Shown here: positions 8,219 to 15,435 of the stretch, piece after piece
Layout: every line of letters starts with the position of its first letter
How positions within the stretch are numbered: position 1 is the stretch's first letter
Assembly (NCBI GenBank): GCA_031548365.1
Contig: JAVBRD010000019.1
Location: 1 to 64,000 of the forward strand
DNA: 64,000 nucleotides
Reading direction: 5' to 3'
Origin: JAVBRD01 sp031548365
GTDB taxonomy: Bacteria > Bacillota > Clostridia > Christensenellales > UBA1750
Notes under the pieces: generated by a model
What the model was told of the DNA's origin: nothing
What the model saw: the letters and a program-made list of their open reading frames with translations, nothing else
The model's database searches: none
Made by a program: the position numbers and the translations under genes

Positions 8219-9465
8219 TAAACCACCACCCCGTACTCATCGATCAGCTGTTTCAGATCAGACTTCTCCAATGCCGCACCCGCCATCATGCGCATGAGCC
8301 GCCGGACGCCCGCGTACCCGTAATTCCCCTGATCGCCCGAGAGGTTTACAATGTATGCGCTGCCGGACAGGTACGCCGCGTCGAAGCCGATCACCAGCGC
8401 CTCGGGGTCGCGGTGCGCGAAGCGTATGACATCCGGATGCTGCGGCTGGAGGATTTCCACCGCGCCTTCCGGGAGAGCTTCAAAGCCTGCGCGGTCGATG
8501 GGAATCACATCCTCGGCGACCACGCGCGTCACGTTAAAGCCATAGCCGCGCAGAGCGTTCGCAAGAGTAAAGGGTTTGACCACGGCGCCCTGGGCGATCC
8601 AGACGGGCCGCGATCCCACGATCTCGCGCGTCTGGGCAATAGCCTCTTGGGTGAGAGCGATATCATCCGTAAAATCACAAGCCGATTGCGCGCCGAAGAA
8701 CTCCGCCATGCGGCGGTAGTTCGCGGCGATCTCGTCTACATCGTAGGTAACCGGCATCATCAGATAGGGAATGCCGTGCTTCTTCTCCATATTCTTCGCC
8801 GCGAGCGAGGCGATGGGCGACAGTACGAGGTTGTAGCGGCTGCGGGCCATTTCCTGAAAGCTGTCGAATGTGTCATAGTGCGACATATGACGAACCGGTC
8901 CCGCGCCGCAGAAATCCAAAAGCCGGTACAGCTCGCTGTCTTTCTCCACCTCGACCAGATTGCCGATCAGGTTCACGCCACCGGTCTTCTCCATCACCGC
9001 GTCCAAAAAGCTGAACATGGCGTCCTGCGTGGTCAGCGGAGGTGGTGCCTTGGTATCCAGAGAGATCGGGTTCATATGCCCCGCGCGGAACTCCACATCG
9101 GGATGGTCGTGGTGAAGTTCCTCCATGAGCGCGCCCAGGTCGCTTCCGATGAGGTCGTCCAGACAGCTCACGTATACAAACACCGCGCGTGGACGCCTGG
9201 GCAGCCGCGTGAGCAACTCCTCCATTAAGCGGCGGACTTCTTTGTCGTATCCCTCCACGATGTCCTTCTGATCGATGTACACATAAGAAAGCCGGTGCTT
9301 GAAGCCCTGGTCGATCGCGCCGAGTGCGCCGTGCCGCCCACACGCGAAGGGGCATACGAACAGCATGTGGCTCTCCGGCACGAGCGAGGCCACGCGCACA
9401 ATACCCCAATCCCCATGAGAAGGGGCGCTGTATCTTAGCGTATCGCAGCACACTCCGTTACGCAT
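8218..9465 (-). CDS. Nitrogenase component 1-like subunit (first, NifD-like position)
   Basis: A 415-residue protein of the nitrogenase component 1 fold. Cysteines placed as in cluster-binding subunits are Cys38 and Cys42 ('FVCPFACGRHGALGAID') and Cys101 ('VYVSCLDDLIGSD', matching the C..E-I-G-D motif of NifD-like proteins). I see no equivalents of the FeMo-cofactor Cys and His of true NifD. It overlaps the iron-protein gene by 8 nt. Established relatives reduce tetrapyrroles (BchNB/YZ, CfbCD) or C-S bonds (methylthio-alkane reductase). This member falls outside those as far as I can judge, so its substrate is open. Confidence 0.85.
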   Translation of the reverse strand: MRNGVCCDTLRYSAPSHGDWGIVRVASLVPESHMLFVCPFACGRHGALGAIDQGFKHRLSYVYIDQKDIVEGYDKEVRRLMEELLTRLPRRPRAVFVYVSCLDDLIGSDLGALMEELHHDHPDVEFRAGHMNPISLDTKAPPPLTTQDAMFSFLDAVMEKTGGVNLIGNLVEVEKDSELYRLLDFCGAGPVRHMSHYDTFDSFQEMARSRYNLVLSPIASLAAKNMEKKHGIPYLMMPVTYDVDEIAANYRRMAEFFGAQSACDFTDDIALTQEAIAQTREIVGSRPVWIAQGAVVKPFTLANALRGYGFNVTRVVAEDVIPIDRAGFEALPEGAVEILQPQHPDVIRFAHRDPEALVIGFDAAYLSGSAYIVNLSGDQGNYGYAGVRRLMRMMAGAALEKSDLKQLIDEYGVVV

Positions 9466-10240
9466 TGGCCGCCGCCTTCTTCACCTGCGCCAGACCGCAT
9501 ATCTCCAGCACCGTCCCTGCGAGTGTGTGGTACTCGCTGGCGATCGGGCTTGCTGGCAGCGCTTCGATCACCGTCCGATGCAGCGCCTCCGCGCGCTGGA
9601 CGTCGTCACTGCGGCTGATGTGGGCGATCACGTCCGTGTGCGCCTCGCGCGCCGCCTGTTCAACGAGCTCTATCTCGTTCTGTACGTTGCGTTTGTTGAG
9701 GATGAAGCCGCCGTTTTTGGCATAGCCGCGTTCGCCGAAATTCTCGATGGCGCGGGATATATTGCTTGCGGCGAACAAAGCCATCATCTCGCCGGAGGTG
9801 ACAATGAACACGTGCTCCGCGTAGCCCGCGCGCATGGGCATGGCAAAGCCGCCGCATACCACATCGCCGAGCACGTCATAGAGCACGATATCGGGCTCGT
9901 AGCGCTCGAAGGCGCTTAGCTCCTCCAGCTTTTTAAACGCCGCAATGATGCCCAGCCCCGCGCAGCCGATGCCGGGCGTCGGGCCGCCCGCTTCCACGCA
10001 CAGAACGCCGTTGTAGCCCTCATATACGATATCATCCAATGTGACGTCGTCATTTTTCTCCTTGATCATATCCAGGACGGTAGGGATCTTCCGTCCGCCC
10101 AACAGATTGGCCGTGGAATCAGCCTTGGGATCGCAGCCAATCTGCATGACCCGCATATGTCCGGAGAGCGCGGCGGAGAGGTTGGACGTCACCGTCGATT
10201 TGCCGATGCCTCCCTTGCCGTAAATGGCGATTTTCTTCAT
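9458..10240 (-). CDS. Nitrogenase iron protein-like ATPase (NifH superfamily)
   Basis: A 260-residue electron-transfer ATPase. Walker A is GKGGIGKST (8-16), switch residues include 'GCDPKADST' (35-43), and the [4Fe-4S] ligands are Cys93 ('GIGCAGLGI') and Cys129 ('DVVCGGFAMP'). The Arg after GCAG that is ADP-ribosylated in NifH is Leu96 here. ATG 10240 is chosen because GGGAGG lies 5-8 nt upstream; an in-frame ATG at 10252 would place that site inside the gene. It is first in the operon, behind a perfect consensus promoter with two GTTA-N8-TAAC sites. It should dock to the two downstream subunits and drive ATP-dependent electron transfer. Confidence 0.93.
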   Translation of the reverse strand: MKKIAIYGKGGIGKSTVTSNLSAALSGHMRVMQIGCDPKADSTANLLGGRKIPTVLDMIKEKNDDVTLDDIVYEGYNGVLCVEAGGPTPGIGCAGLGIIAAFKKLEELSAFERYEPDIVLYDVLGDVVCGGFAMPMRAGYAEHVFIVTSGEMMALFAASNISRAIENFGERGYAKNGGFILNKRNVQNEIELVEQAAREAHTDVIAHISRSDDVQRAEALHRTVIEALPASPIASEYHTLAGTVLEICGLAQVKKAAANA

Positions 10241-10254
10241 AGTACCTCCCATTA

Positions 10255-10270
10255 GTTAGCTATATCTAAC
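10255..10270. promoter_or_regulatory. Palindromic operator, copy B
   Basis: GTTAGCTATATCTAAC lies 15 nt upstream of the iron-protein start codon in the leader, with GTTAG/CTAAC arms. It is 51 bp (about five helical turns) from copy C, a spacing that would put two bound dimers on the same DNA face. Confidence 0.6.
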
Positions 10271-10305
10271 ATACGGACTCAAAAAAACTCGCCGCCGCGA
10301 GGGTT

Positions 10306-10321
10306 GTTAGCCATGTTTAAC
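10306..10321. promoter_or_regulatory. Palindromic operator, copy C
   Basis: GTTAGCCATGTTTAAC lies within a longer TTGTTA-N8-TAACAA palindrome (10304-10323). It starts 7 bp downstream of the -10 box, over the predicted transcription start, a position typical of repression. Confidence 0.65.
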
Positions 10322-10328
10322 AAATGGA

Positions 10329-10357
10329 ATTATAGCCGAAGAATTCCAGTCTGTCAA
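10329..10357 (-). promoter_or_regulatory. Consensus sigma-A promoter of the nitrogenase-like operon
   Basis: On the minus strand, -35 TTGACA (10352-10357) and -10 TATAAT (10329-10334) are separated by exactly 17 bp. Both hexamers are perfect. The start is predicted near 10322, inside operator C, giving a leader of about 80 nt that also contains operator B. A promoter this strong would need repression, which fits the operator position. Confidence 0.85.
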
Positions 10358-10397
10358 CATCCAAAAGAGCTTCATTGATTCGCGCAAAGAGGCGCGC

Positions 10398-10745
10398 TTA
10401 CGCGTAAAAACCGCCTTTCTGATGTTCATAGAAGGGCAGCTTTGACCGTACATGAATTTTCTGGCATGATGCCGCCAAGCTCCGCGCCAGTTGCCCGCAG
10501 GCATTTAATCCCTCGTCGTCTGGCGTTTCGTTGCAGATCACGCCTTCTTCGCCGCAAAACTTGGTCCCAGCCACCTTTGTGCGTTCATCCCAGTCGCGCA
10601 TCAGCCGGCCGTCGCCCCAACCGCAAAAACCGAATAGGGCCACGGTCTTCCCGAAGAATTTTTCAATATCGGCGAAGAAGGGTTCCATCTCGCCCTCCTC
10701 CAATTCTTCGATGCCCATGCTGGGGCCACCGAACGCGAAATACTG
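10398..10745 (-). pseudogene. Truncated flavodoxin remnant
   Basis: The frame encodes the C-terminal two thirds of a short-chain flavodoxin: 'AFGGPSMGIEELEEGEMEPFF', split by my numbering at the loop around 10735, then 'KTVALFGFCGWGDGRLMRDW' and 'APDDEGL'-like 'TPDDEGLNACGQLA'. The N-terminal FMN phosphate loop (TGNT) is missing, and just upstream of 10740 the similarity moves to another frame ('SDVGDGNLAFLNA'). An AT-rich promoter-like sequence (TACAAT) lies near 10850 on the same strand. The protein would lack the FMN site. It sits beside the nitrogenase-like operon, for which a flavodoxin would be a sensible electron donor. Confidence 0.75.
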
Positions 10746-10898
10746 CGTTCAGAAACGCCAGATTCCCATCGCCGACATCCGACGCTGGACTGGCAACTCG
10801 TTCGCTAAAGCGCATATTGTTCTTCTGTTATCATCATGCTCTTATTGTAGCATATACCCGTTAATGTGAACGCTACCTAACCAGAGGTCCGATCGAAA

Positions 10899-11036
10899 TC
10901 ATAAATCAGACAGTGCACCACTGCCGATAAGAGAATAACACTTTACAAAACGCCGCTTGATATGATTGGCGTAACTGTCGAACGCCCGCCCGCAGTACGC
11001 GCAAACGAAGTGGTACAGCACCTGATGTTTCATCAT
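10899..11036 (-). CDS. 45-residue zinc-ribbon-like peptide, coupled to the metal ATPase
   Basis: The ATG overlaps the stop of the P-type ATPase gene as ATGA (11033-11036). The 45-residue product has CAYC (12-15), Phe/Tyr-rich spacing and Cys33, resembling the first half of small treble-clef/zinc-ribbon proteins of the form 'CxxCGxxFxxYxN...CxxxC'. The second CxxxC is incomplete ('VKCYSLI'). It may be a truncated small metal-binding protein kept by coupling, or a chance ORF. Translation is unproven. Confidence 0.35.
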   Translation of the reverse strand: MMKHQVLYHFVCAYCGRAFDSYANHIKRRFVKCYSLIGSGALSDL

Positions 11037-13381
11037 TTCATCCGCATCACGCGCATGGCGTTGAGGATGGCGAGGACGGAAACGCCCACGTCCGCGAACA
11101 CAGCTTCCCACATGGTCGCGTAGCCGAACGCTCCGAGCAAGAGGAAGACGCCCTTGATTCCGAGCGCGAAAATAATGTTCTGCCACACGATTTTCCTGGT
11201 GAACCTGGCGATGTCAACGGCCACGGCGAGCTTGGACGGTTCGTCAGTCATGAGCACAATGTCGGCCGCTTCGATGGCCGCATCCGATCCGAGCGCGCCC
11301 ATCGCGATACCCACATCGGCGCGAGCGAGAACAGGCGCGTCGTTGATGCCGTCCCCGACGAACGCGAGCTTGCCACCTCGCCGCTTCTGCACGCTGAGCA
11401 TCTCCACTTTTTCGATCTTCTCACCGGGAAGGAGGCCCGCATACACCTCACCTATGCCCAGCTCCTCGGCCACCGCTTCACCGATCTGAGGCAGATCTCC
11501 CGTGAGCATGACCGTCTTGCGCACGCCTTTTGCAATGAGCTCAGAGACCGCTCCGCGGCTGTCCGGCTTGATCTCGTCTGAAATGACGATGCATCCGGCA
11601 AACCGGCCATCCACGGCGATATGGACTTTGGTCCCGATGCCCTGCGATTCGGCGATGACGATTCCGTTTTCGCGCATCAGCTTTTCGTTTCCGGCAAGCA
11701 CGGCCTGATTGCCCACGCGCGCGCTGATCCCGTGACCCGGGATTTCCTGATAAGCGCTCAGCCGATCCCTGTCAATCGTTTTCCCATAAGCCCGCTGGAT
11801 GGAGAGCGCGATGGGATGGTTGGAGAAGGCTTCCGCGTGCGCGGCGATCTCAAGCAGCGCGCCGAGCGTGAATCCCTGCGCCGCTTCAACTTCGGTCACT
11901 TCAAAAACGCCCTTTGTGAGTGTGCCCGTCTTGTCAAAAACCACGATGTCAAGCTTGTTGAGCGCTTCGAGGTAATTGCTCCCCTTGATGAGGATGCCCT
12001 TTCGCGACGCGCCCCCGATACCCCCGAAAAAGCCGAGTGGAATGGACACGACCAGCGCGCACGGGCAGGAAATGACGAGGAAGATGAGCCCCCTGTTGAC
12101 CCAGTCCGCCCAATGCCCGCTGAAAAACAACGGCGGGATGACGGCGATTAACGCCGCCAAGCTAACCACGACAGGTGTATAGTACCGTGAGAACGTCGTG
12201 ATGAAGTTCTCCGTCTGCGCTTTCTTTCCGCTCGCATTCTCGACCAGGTCGATGATCTTGGCCACCGTGGACTCGCCGAACGTCTTGGTCACCTCAACTG
12301 TGAGCACTCCGTTTTGGTTGATGCACCCCGAAAGCACGGTATCGTTGACTCTTGCGCTGCGCGGGACCGATTCGCCCGTGAGCGCTCTTGTGTCCAGCAT
12401 GGACTCACCCTCTATGACCACGCCGTCCAGAGGGATCCTTTCGCCCGGCTTTACGACCATGATGTCGCCGATCCTGACCGTTTCGGGTGGACACTTGATG
12501 ATCGCGCCGTTCTTCTTGATGTTCGCAAAGTCAGGACGAATGTCCATCAGCTCAGTGATGGAACGCTTGGACTTGCGCACCGCCATCTCCTGAAAAAGCT
12601 CGCCCACTTGGTAGAAAAGCATGACTGCGACCGCCTCGGGGTGCTCTCCAATGATAAATGCCCCGATCGACGCCACGCTCATCAAAAAATTTTCATCGAA
12701 AACCTGTCCTCGCGAGATGTTTTTAAGCGCCGTCCAGGCGATTTTCCCGCCCAAAATGGTGTAGCTGAGCATGAAGACCGCCAGCGTGACGATGGAGCTC
12801 ACCGACGCAAGCCGGGAGAGAATCATGCCGACCGCGAAAACGACCGCGCCGATGACGAGCGTGGTCACGGCGGATTTTCCGTCGCCCTCTTTGTTGTGAG
12901 CGTGGCCATGCCCCCGCTCCTTGATCTCGATCACCCCGACATCCGGTTCGTATTGATGGACGACGCGGGTCACCGCTTCTGTGATGCTGTGCCGCAGGCT
13001 GCCGTCGGCCTCCAGCGCAAGCGTCCTGGTCATGAAGTTGACCGATGCCGCGCGCACGCCATCCAGCTTTTTTACCGATGCCTCGATTTTCGCCGCGCAG
13101 TTTGCGCAGTCCAAGCCCTGAAGCGTGTACTTCACGGTCAAACACTCGCCTGCGCCGCTGTCTTTTTCTACGACGACGACGTTGGGTTCGTGTTTCCTGA
13201 CCACCCGGCTCACGGCATCCGTGATGCTGTGCCGCAAGTTGTCGTCAGCTTCGAGTGTGAGAGTGGCTGTCATAAAATTTAGCGTGGCGGATGAAACGCC
13301 GGCCATCACCTTGACGTGTGCCTCGATTTTAGCCGCACAATTCGCGCAGTCCAACCCGCGCAGCGTGTACTCCTTCAGCAT
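11033..13381 (-). CDS. Heavy-metal P1B-type ATPase (Cd/Zn/Pb exporter type)
   Basis: A 782-residue P1B-ATPase. Two tandem N-terminal HMA domains each carry GLDCANC (CxxC at about 12-15 and again near 90). The membrane CPC motif ('SCPCALVVSIP', about 435), the phosphorylation site DKTGT (about 483) and the 'GDGINDAP' hinge follow. The CPC motif with the neighbouring CadC-like ArsR repressor fits export of Zn2+, Cd2+ or Pb2+ rather than copper. ATG 13381 is preceded by GGAGGAG. ArsR-type operators lie 25-40 bp upstream and before the repressor gene. Confidence 0.93.
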   Translation of the reverse strand: MLKEYTLRGLDCANCAAKIEAHVKVMAGVSSATLNFMTATLTLEADDNLRHSITDAVSRVVRKHEPNVVVVEKDSGAGECLTVKYTLQGLDCANCAAKIEASVKKLDGVRAASVNFMTRTLALEADGSLRHSITEAVTRVVHQYEPDVGVIEIKERGHGHAHNKEGDGKSAVTTLVIGAVVFAVGMILSRLASVSSIVTLAVFMLSYTILGGKIAWTALKNISRGQVFDENFLMSVASIGAFIIGEHPEAVAVMLFYQVGELFQEMAVRKSKRSITELMDIRPDFANIKKNGAIIKCPPETVRIGDIMVVKPGERIPLDGVVIEGESMLDTRALTGESVPRSARVNDTVLSGCINQNGVLTVEVTKTFGESTVAKIIDLVENASGKKAQTENFITTFSRYYTPVVVSLAALIAVIPPLFFSGHWADWVNRGLIFLVISCPCALVVSIPLGFFGGIGGASRKGILIKGSNYLEALNKLDIVVFDKTGTLTKGVFEVTEVEAAQGFTLGALLEIAAHAEAFSNHPIALSIQRAYGKTIDRDRLSAYQEIPGHGISARVGNQAVLAGNEKLMRENGIVIAESQGIGTKVHIAVDGRFAGCIVISDEIKPDSRGAVSELIAKGVRKTVMLTGDLPQIGEAVAEELGIGEVYAGLLPGEKIEKVEMLSVQKRRGGKLAFVGDGINDAPVLARADVGIAMGALGSDAAIEAADIVLMTDEPSKLAVAVDIARFTRKIVWQNIIFALGIKGVFLLLGAFGYATMWEAVFADVGVSVLAILNAMRVMRMK

Positions 13382-13405
13382 GGATTCTCCTCCATCATAT
13401 CGCAA

Positions 13406-13421
13406 TTGCTCAATTGTTCAA
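13406..13421. promoter_or_regulatory. ArsR/CadC-type operator before the metal ATPase
   Basis: TTGCTCAATTGTTCAA is an imperfect palindrome in the gap between the repressor stop and the ATPase start. It matches the site upstream of the repressor gene at 13817-13832 in 11 of 16 positions, including the TTGTTCAA half. Binding by the adjacent ArsR protein is inferred. Confidence 0.5.
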
Positions 13422-13439
13422 TCGTTTTTCCAAAAAAAA

Positions 13440-13799
13440 TCACTCATGGATGTGCTCGAAGCCCTTTTCAAAGATTTCCTTGACGTGCTCGTCTGCAAGC
13501 GAGTAATAAACCACCTTGCCCTGTTTTTGGTACTTGACGAGGTTGCCAAGCCTAAGGGACTTGAGCTGATGCGAAATTGCCGACTTTGTCATGTCCAGCA
13601 AAACAGCCAAATCGCAAACGCACATTTCGCTGACGGAGAGCGCCCACAGGATGCGAACCCGCGTATTGTCCGAAAACAGCTTGTAGAGGTTGGACAAGTC
13701 ATAGAAATCCTTGCCCTGCGGCATTTGCCCGCGGACTTCATCAACCACTTCAGCATGTATGACCTCGCAGTCGCATACTTGCAGGAGATTGTCCGACAT
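13440..13799 (-). CDS. ArsR/SmtB-family metal-responsive repressor (CadC-like)
   Basis: A 119-residue winged-helix repressor. The N-terminal extension carries CDC (9-11), and the helix before the recognition helix has 'EMCVCDLAVLLDMTKSAISHQL'. The CxC in 'CVCDLA' together with N-terminal cysteines is the alpha-3N thiolate metal site of CadC-type sensors for Cd/Pb/Zn. A histidine-containing C-terminus (EHIHE) may add a second site. It lies directly upstream of the metal ATPase in the same orientation and should derepress it when metal binds. Confidence 0.9.
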   Translation of the reverse strand: MSDNLLQVCDCEVIHAEVVDEVRGQMPQGKDFYDLSNLYKLFSDNTRVRILWALSVSEMCVCDLAVLLDMTKSAISHQLKSLRLGNLVKYQKQGKVVYYSLADEHVKEIFEKGFEHIHE

Positions 13800-13816
13800 A
13801 ACCTACCCTCCATTGA

Positions 13817-13832
13817 TTGAGCGTTTGTTCAA
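13817..13832. promoter_or_regulatory. ArsR/CadC-type operator before the repressor gene
   Basis: TTGAGCGTTTGTTCAA is an imperfect palindrome about 18 nt upstream of the repressor start codon. It shares TTGTTCAA with the site before the ATPase. Its position over the leader or promoter suggests autoregulation. Confidence 0.5.
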
Positions 13833-13887
13833 CCATCAACAGTATATGGCCGCTCCGGCGTTTTGTCAACCGCTTTCAAAGCGCCGT

Positions 13888-14733
13888 TTATTTTTTTATC
13901 GGAATCCAAATCTCCACGATGGAATCCGCTTCATTTCCCTTGAATAGCTCGCCGTAAAACTCCACGCAGTAGTGCCTGCCATCGAGCAGGCGCTCCGTGT
14001 AGCCTTGCTCATTACCGTCCAGCCACTCGTTCATGGCGTTGTTCTGACTGTCGTATCCCTGCGCGACGTACACATCAAAGGATGCGTACTCCGTCGCGGG
14101 AAGGCGCATGACGGTGAACGCGTCATCCACTTGCACGCTTGAAACAGCGCAGCCGACGTGCACGTCGCAGCGGTCGCCATCCTGCAAGCGGACTTCGTAT
14201 CCGTCATCCGAAACCTTGCACGCAATGCCGACGCTTGCTTGGAGGCTGGAGAACGCCTCCCACACCTGGCCGGTCTTGCGTCCGTCCCCGGTCACGCCCG
14301 CGATGAGCAGTTCGCCTCGCTTGATGATGTTGGGGTGCACGAGCATACCTCCCTTGAGTCTGTTTGTAAAGCGCATGATGAGCTCGTCCACGCTCGCGCC
14401 GCCGGGCACAAAGCGCTCCCTGCGGTACGCGCTGGGCGTGACGCCGTACGCGCTTTTGAACGCGCGGGAAAACGCCTGCGGAGAATCAAAGCCGCACGAA
14501 AGGCAGATGTCAAGCACGGAGCGATCCGTCCCCGCGAGCAAGCGGCACGCCTTGATGAGCCGCCTTTCGCGGATGTGCGCGGTGATGGATTTTCCGACCA
14601 CCGCGAAAAAAACGCGGTGGAAGTAAAACGGCGAAAAATGCATCGCCTGCGCAACCTGCTCAAAGGTGACCGGCTGATCGAGACGGTCGTCGATGTACTG
14701 GAGCGCTTGCCGGATCCGGTCGAAATTCCGCAC
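13888..14733 (-). CDS. AraC-family regulator with GyrI-like effector-binding domain
   Basis: A 281-residue protein. The N-terminal about 100 residues hold two helix-turn-helix motifs of AraC/XylS type ('TFEQVAQAMHFSPFYFHRVF' and 'DICLSCGFDSPQAFSRAFK', ending 'GVTPSAYRR'). The C-terminal about 155 residues form a GyrI/SbmC/BmrR-like small-molecule-binding domain, ending 'YGELFKGNEADSIVEIWIPIKK'. This arrangement (AraC HTH first, GyrI-like second) is typical of Rob-like regulators of drug or stress response. The nearest genes do not show its target. Confidence 0.9.
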   Translation of the reverse strand: MRNFDRIRQALQYIDDRLDQPVTFEQVAQAMHFSPFYFHRVFFAVVGKSITAHIRERRLIKACRLLAGTDRSVLDICLSCGFDSPQAFSRAFKSAYGVTPSAYRRERFVPGGASVDELIMRFTNRLKGGMLVHPNIIKRGELLIAGVTGDGRKTGQVWEAFSSLQASVGIACKVSDDGYEVRLQDGDRCDVHVGCAVSSVQVDDAFTVMRLPATEYASFDVYVAQGYDSQNNAMNEWLDGNEQGYTERLLDGRHYCVEFYGELFKGNEADSIVEIWIPIKK

Positions 14734-14934
14734 GCTCTCACCTCGCCTGACGTCGTGGCTTCGATGACATTATACCGGACTTCAGCAGCCGCGTCTTAAC
14801 AAAACTTGCTCATATCTCCTGCGTTCATTCATGCGTGAGGACGACAGACCGCGTAACTGCGGCAACATCATCAGTGGGGCGAATAGCCGCATGCAGATCT
14901 GTGAGTACATAATGAGCGCCTGTTCTCGGGGTGT

Positions 14935-15435
14935 TTATGAAGTGCCTGCGCCGAGATTCTCCAGTGCTCTCTTGACCTCGACCAGCCTCTGGTTCGATGA
15001 ACCTCTGAACGGCAGATCAAGCGTCCGCAAGGCCGCCACGTAGGGTCCATCGACAAGTGTGTCGGTCACGCTTAACAAGTCAAACCACGAGGCGTCGCCC
15101 TGCGCGATGATCTCTTCCAATGTGTAGCCGGTGTACGTCCACACGGTCAATCCGCGCGCTATGGCGGCTCTGGCGATGGCGGCACACGGTTCCGGCTGGG
15201 CAAACGGTTCGCCCCCGGAGAGCGTCAGCCCTGCAAGCATCGGGTTGTCAAGCTTTTGAATGATCTGCTCAATCGGAACAAGGGTACCGCCTCCGGGATC
15301 CCATGTCTGCGGATTGTGACATCCCGCGCATCCATGCGGACAGCCTTGCGCAAATACAGCAAGCCGGAATCCCGGGCCGTCGACAATCGACTCACCCACG
15401 ATACCGGCCACGCGCAGAGTCTCTGCGCTCAGCAC
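14935..15435 (-). CDS. nrdG: Anaerobic ribonucleoside-triphosphate reductase activase
   Basis: A 166-residue radical SAM protein. The cluster motif CPHGCAGC (Cys32, Cys36, Cys39, the C-x3-C-x2-C spacing) and the 'LTLSGGEPFAQPE' SAM-binding strand are clear. It generates the glycyl radical on NrdD. It starts with GTG 15435 and overlaps the nrdD stop by 7 nt, so the two are coupled. Confidence 0.95.
   Translation of the reverse strand: MLSAETLRVAGIVGESIVDGPGFRLAVFAQGCPHGCAGCHNPQTWDPGGGTLVPIEQIIQKLDNPMLAGLTLSGGEPFAQPEPCAAIARAAIARGLTVWTYTGYTLEEIIAQGDASWFDLLSVTDTLVDGPYVAALRTLDLPFRGSSNQRLVEVKRALENLGAGTS

Noticed and set aside
7079..10240. Molybdenum nitrogenase for N2 fixation
   Set aside because: nifE, nifN and nifB are absent, the component-1 subunits are much shorter than NifDK, and the FeMo-cofactor Cys/His ligands are not visible.
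10839..10890. Fourth regulator palindrome near the flavodoxin remnant
   Set aside because: The arms GTTA and TAAC occur, but 14 bp apart instead of 8, so this is not counted as an operator.
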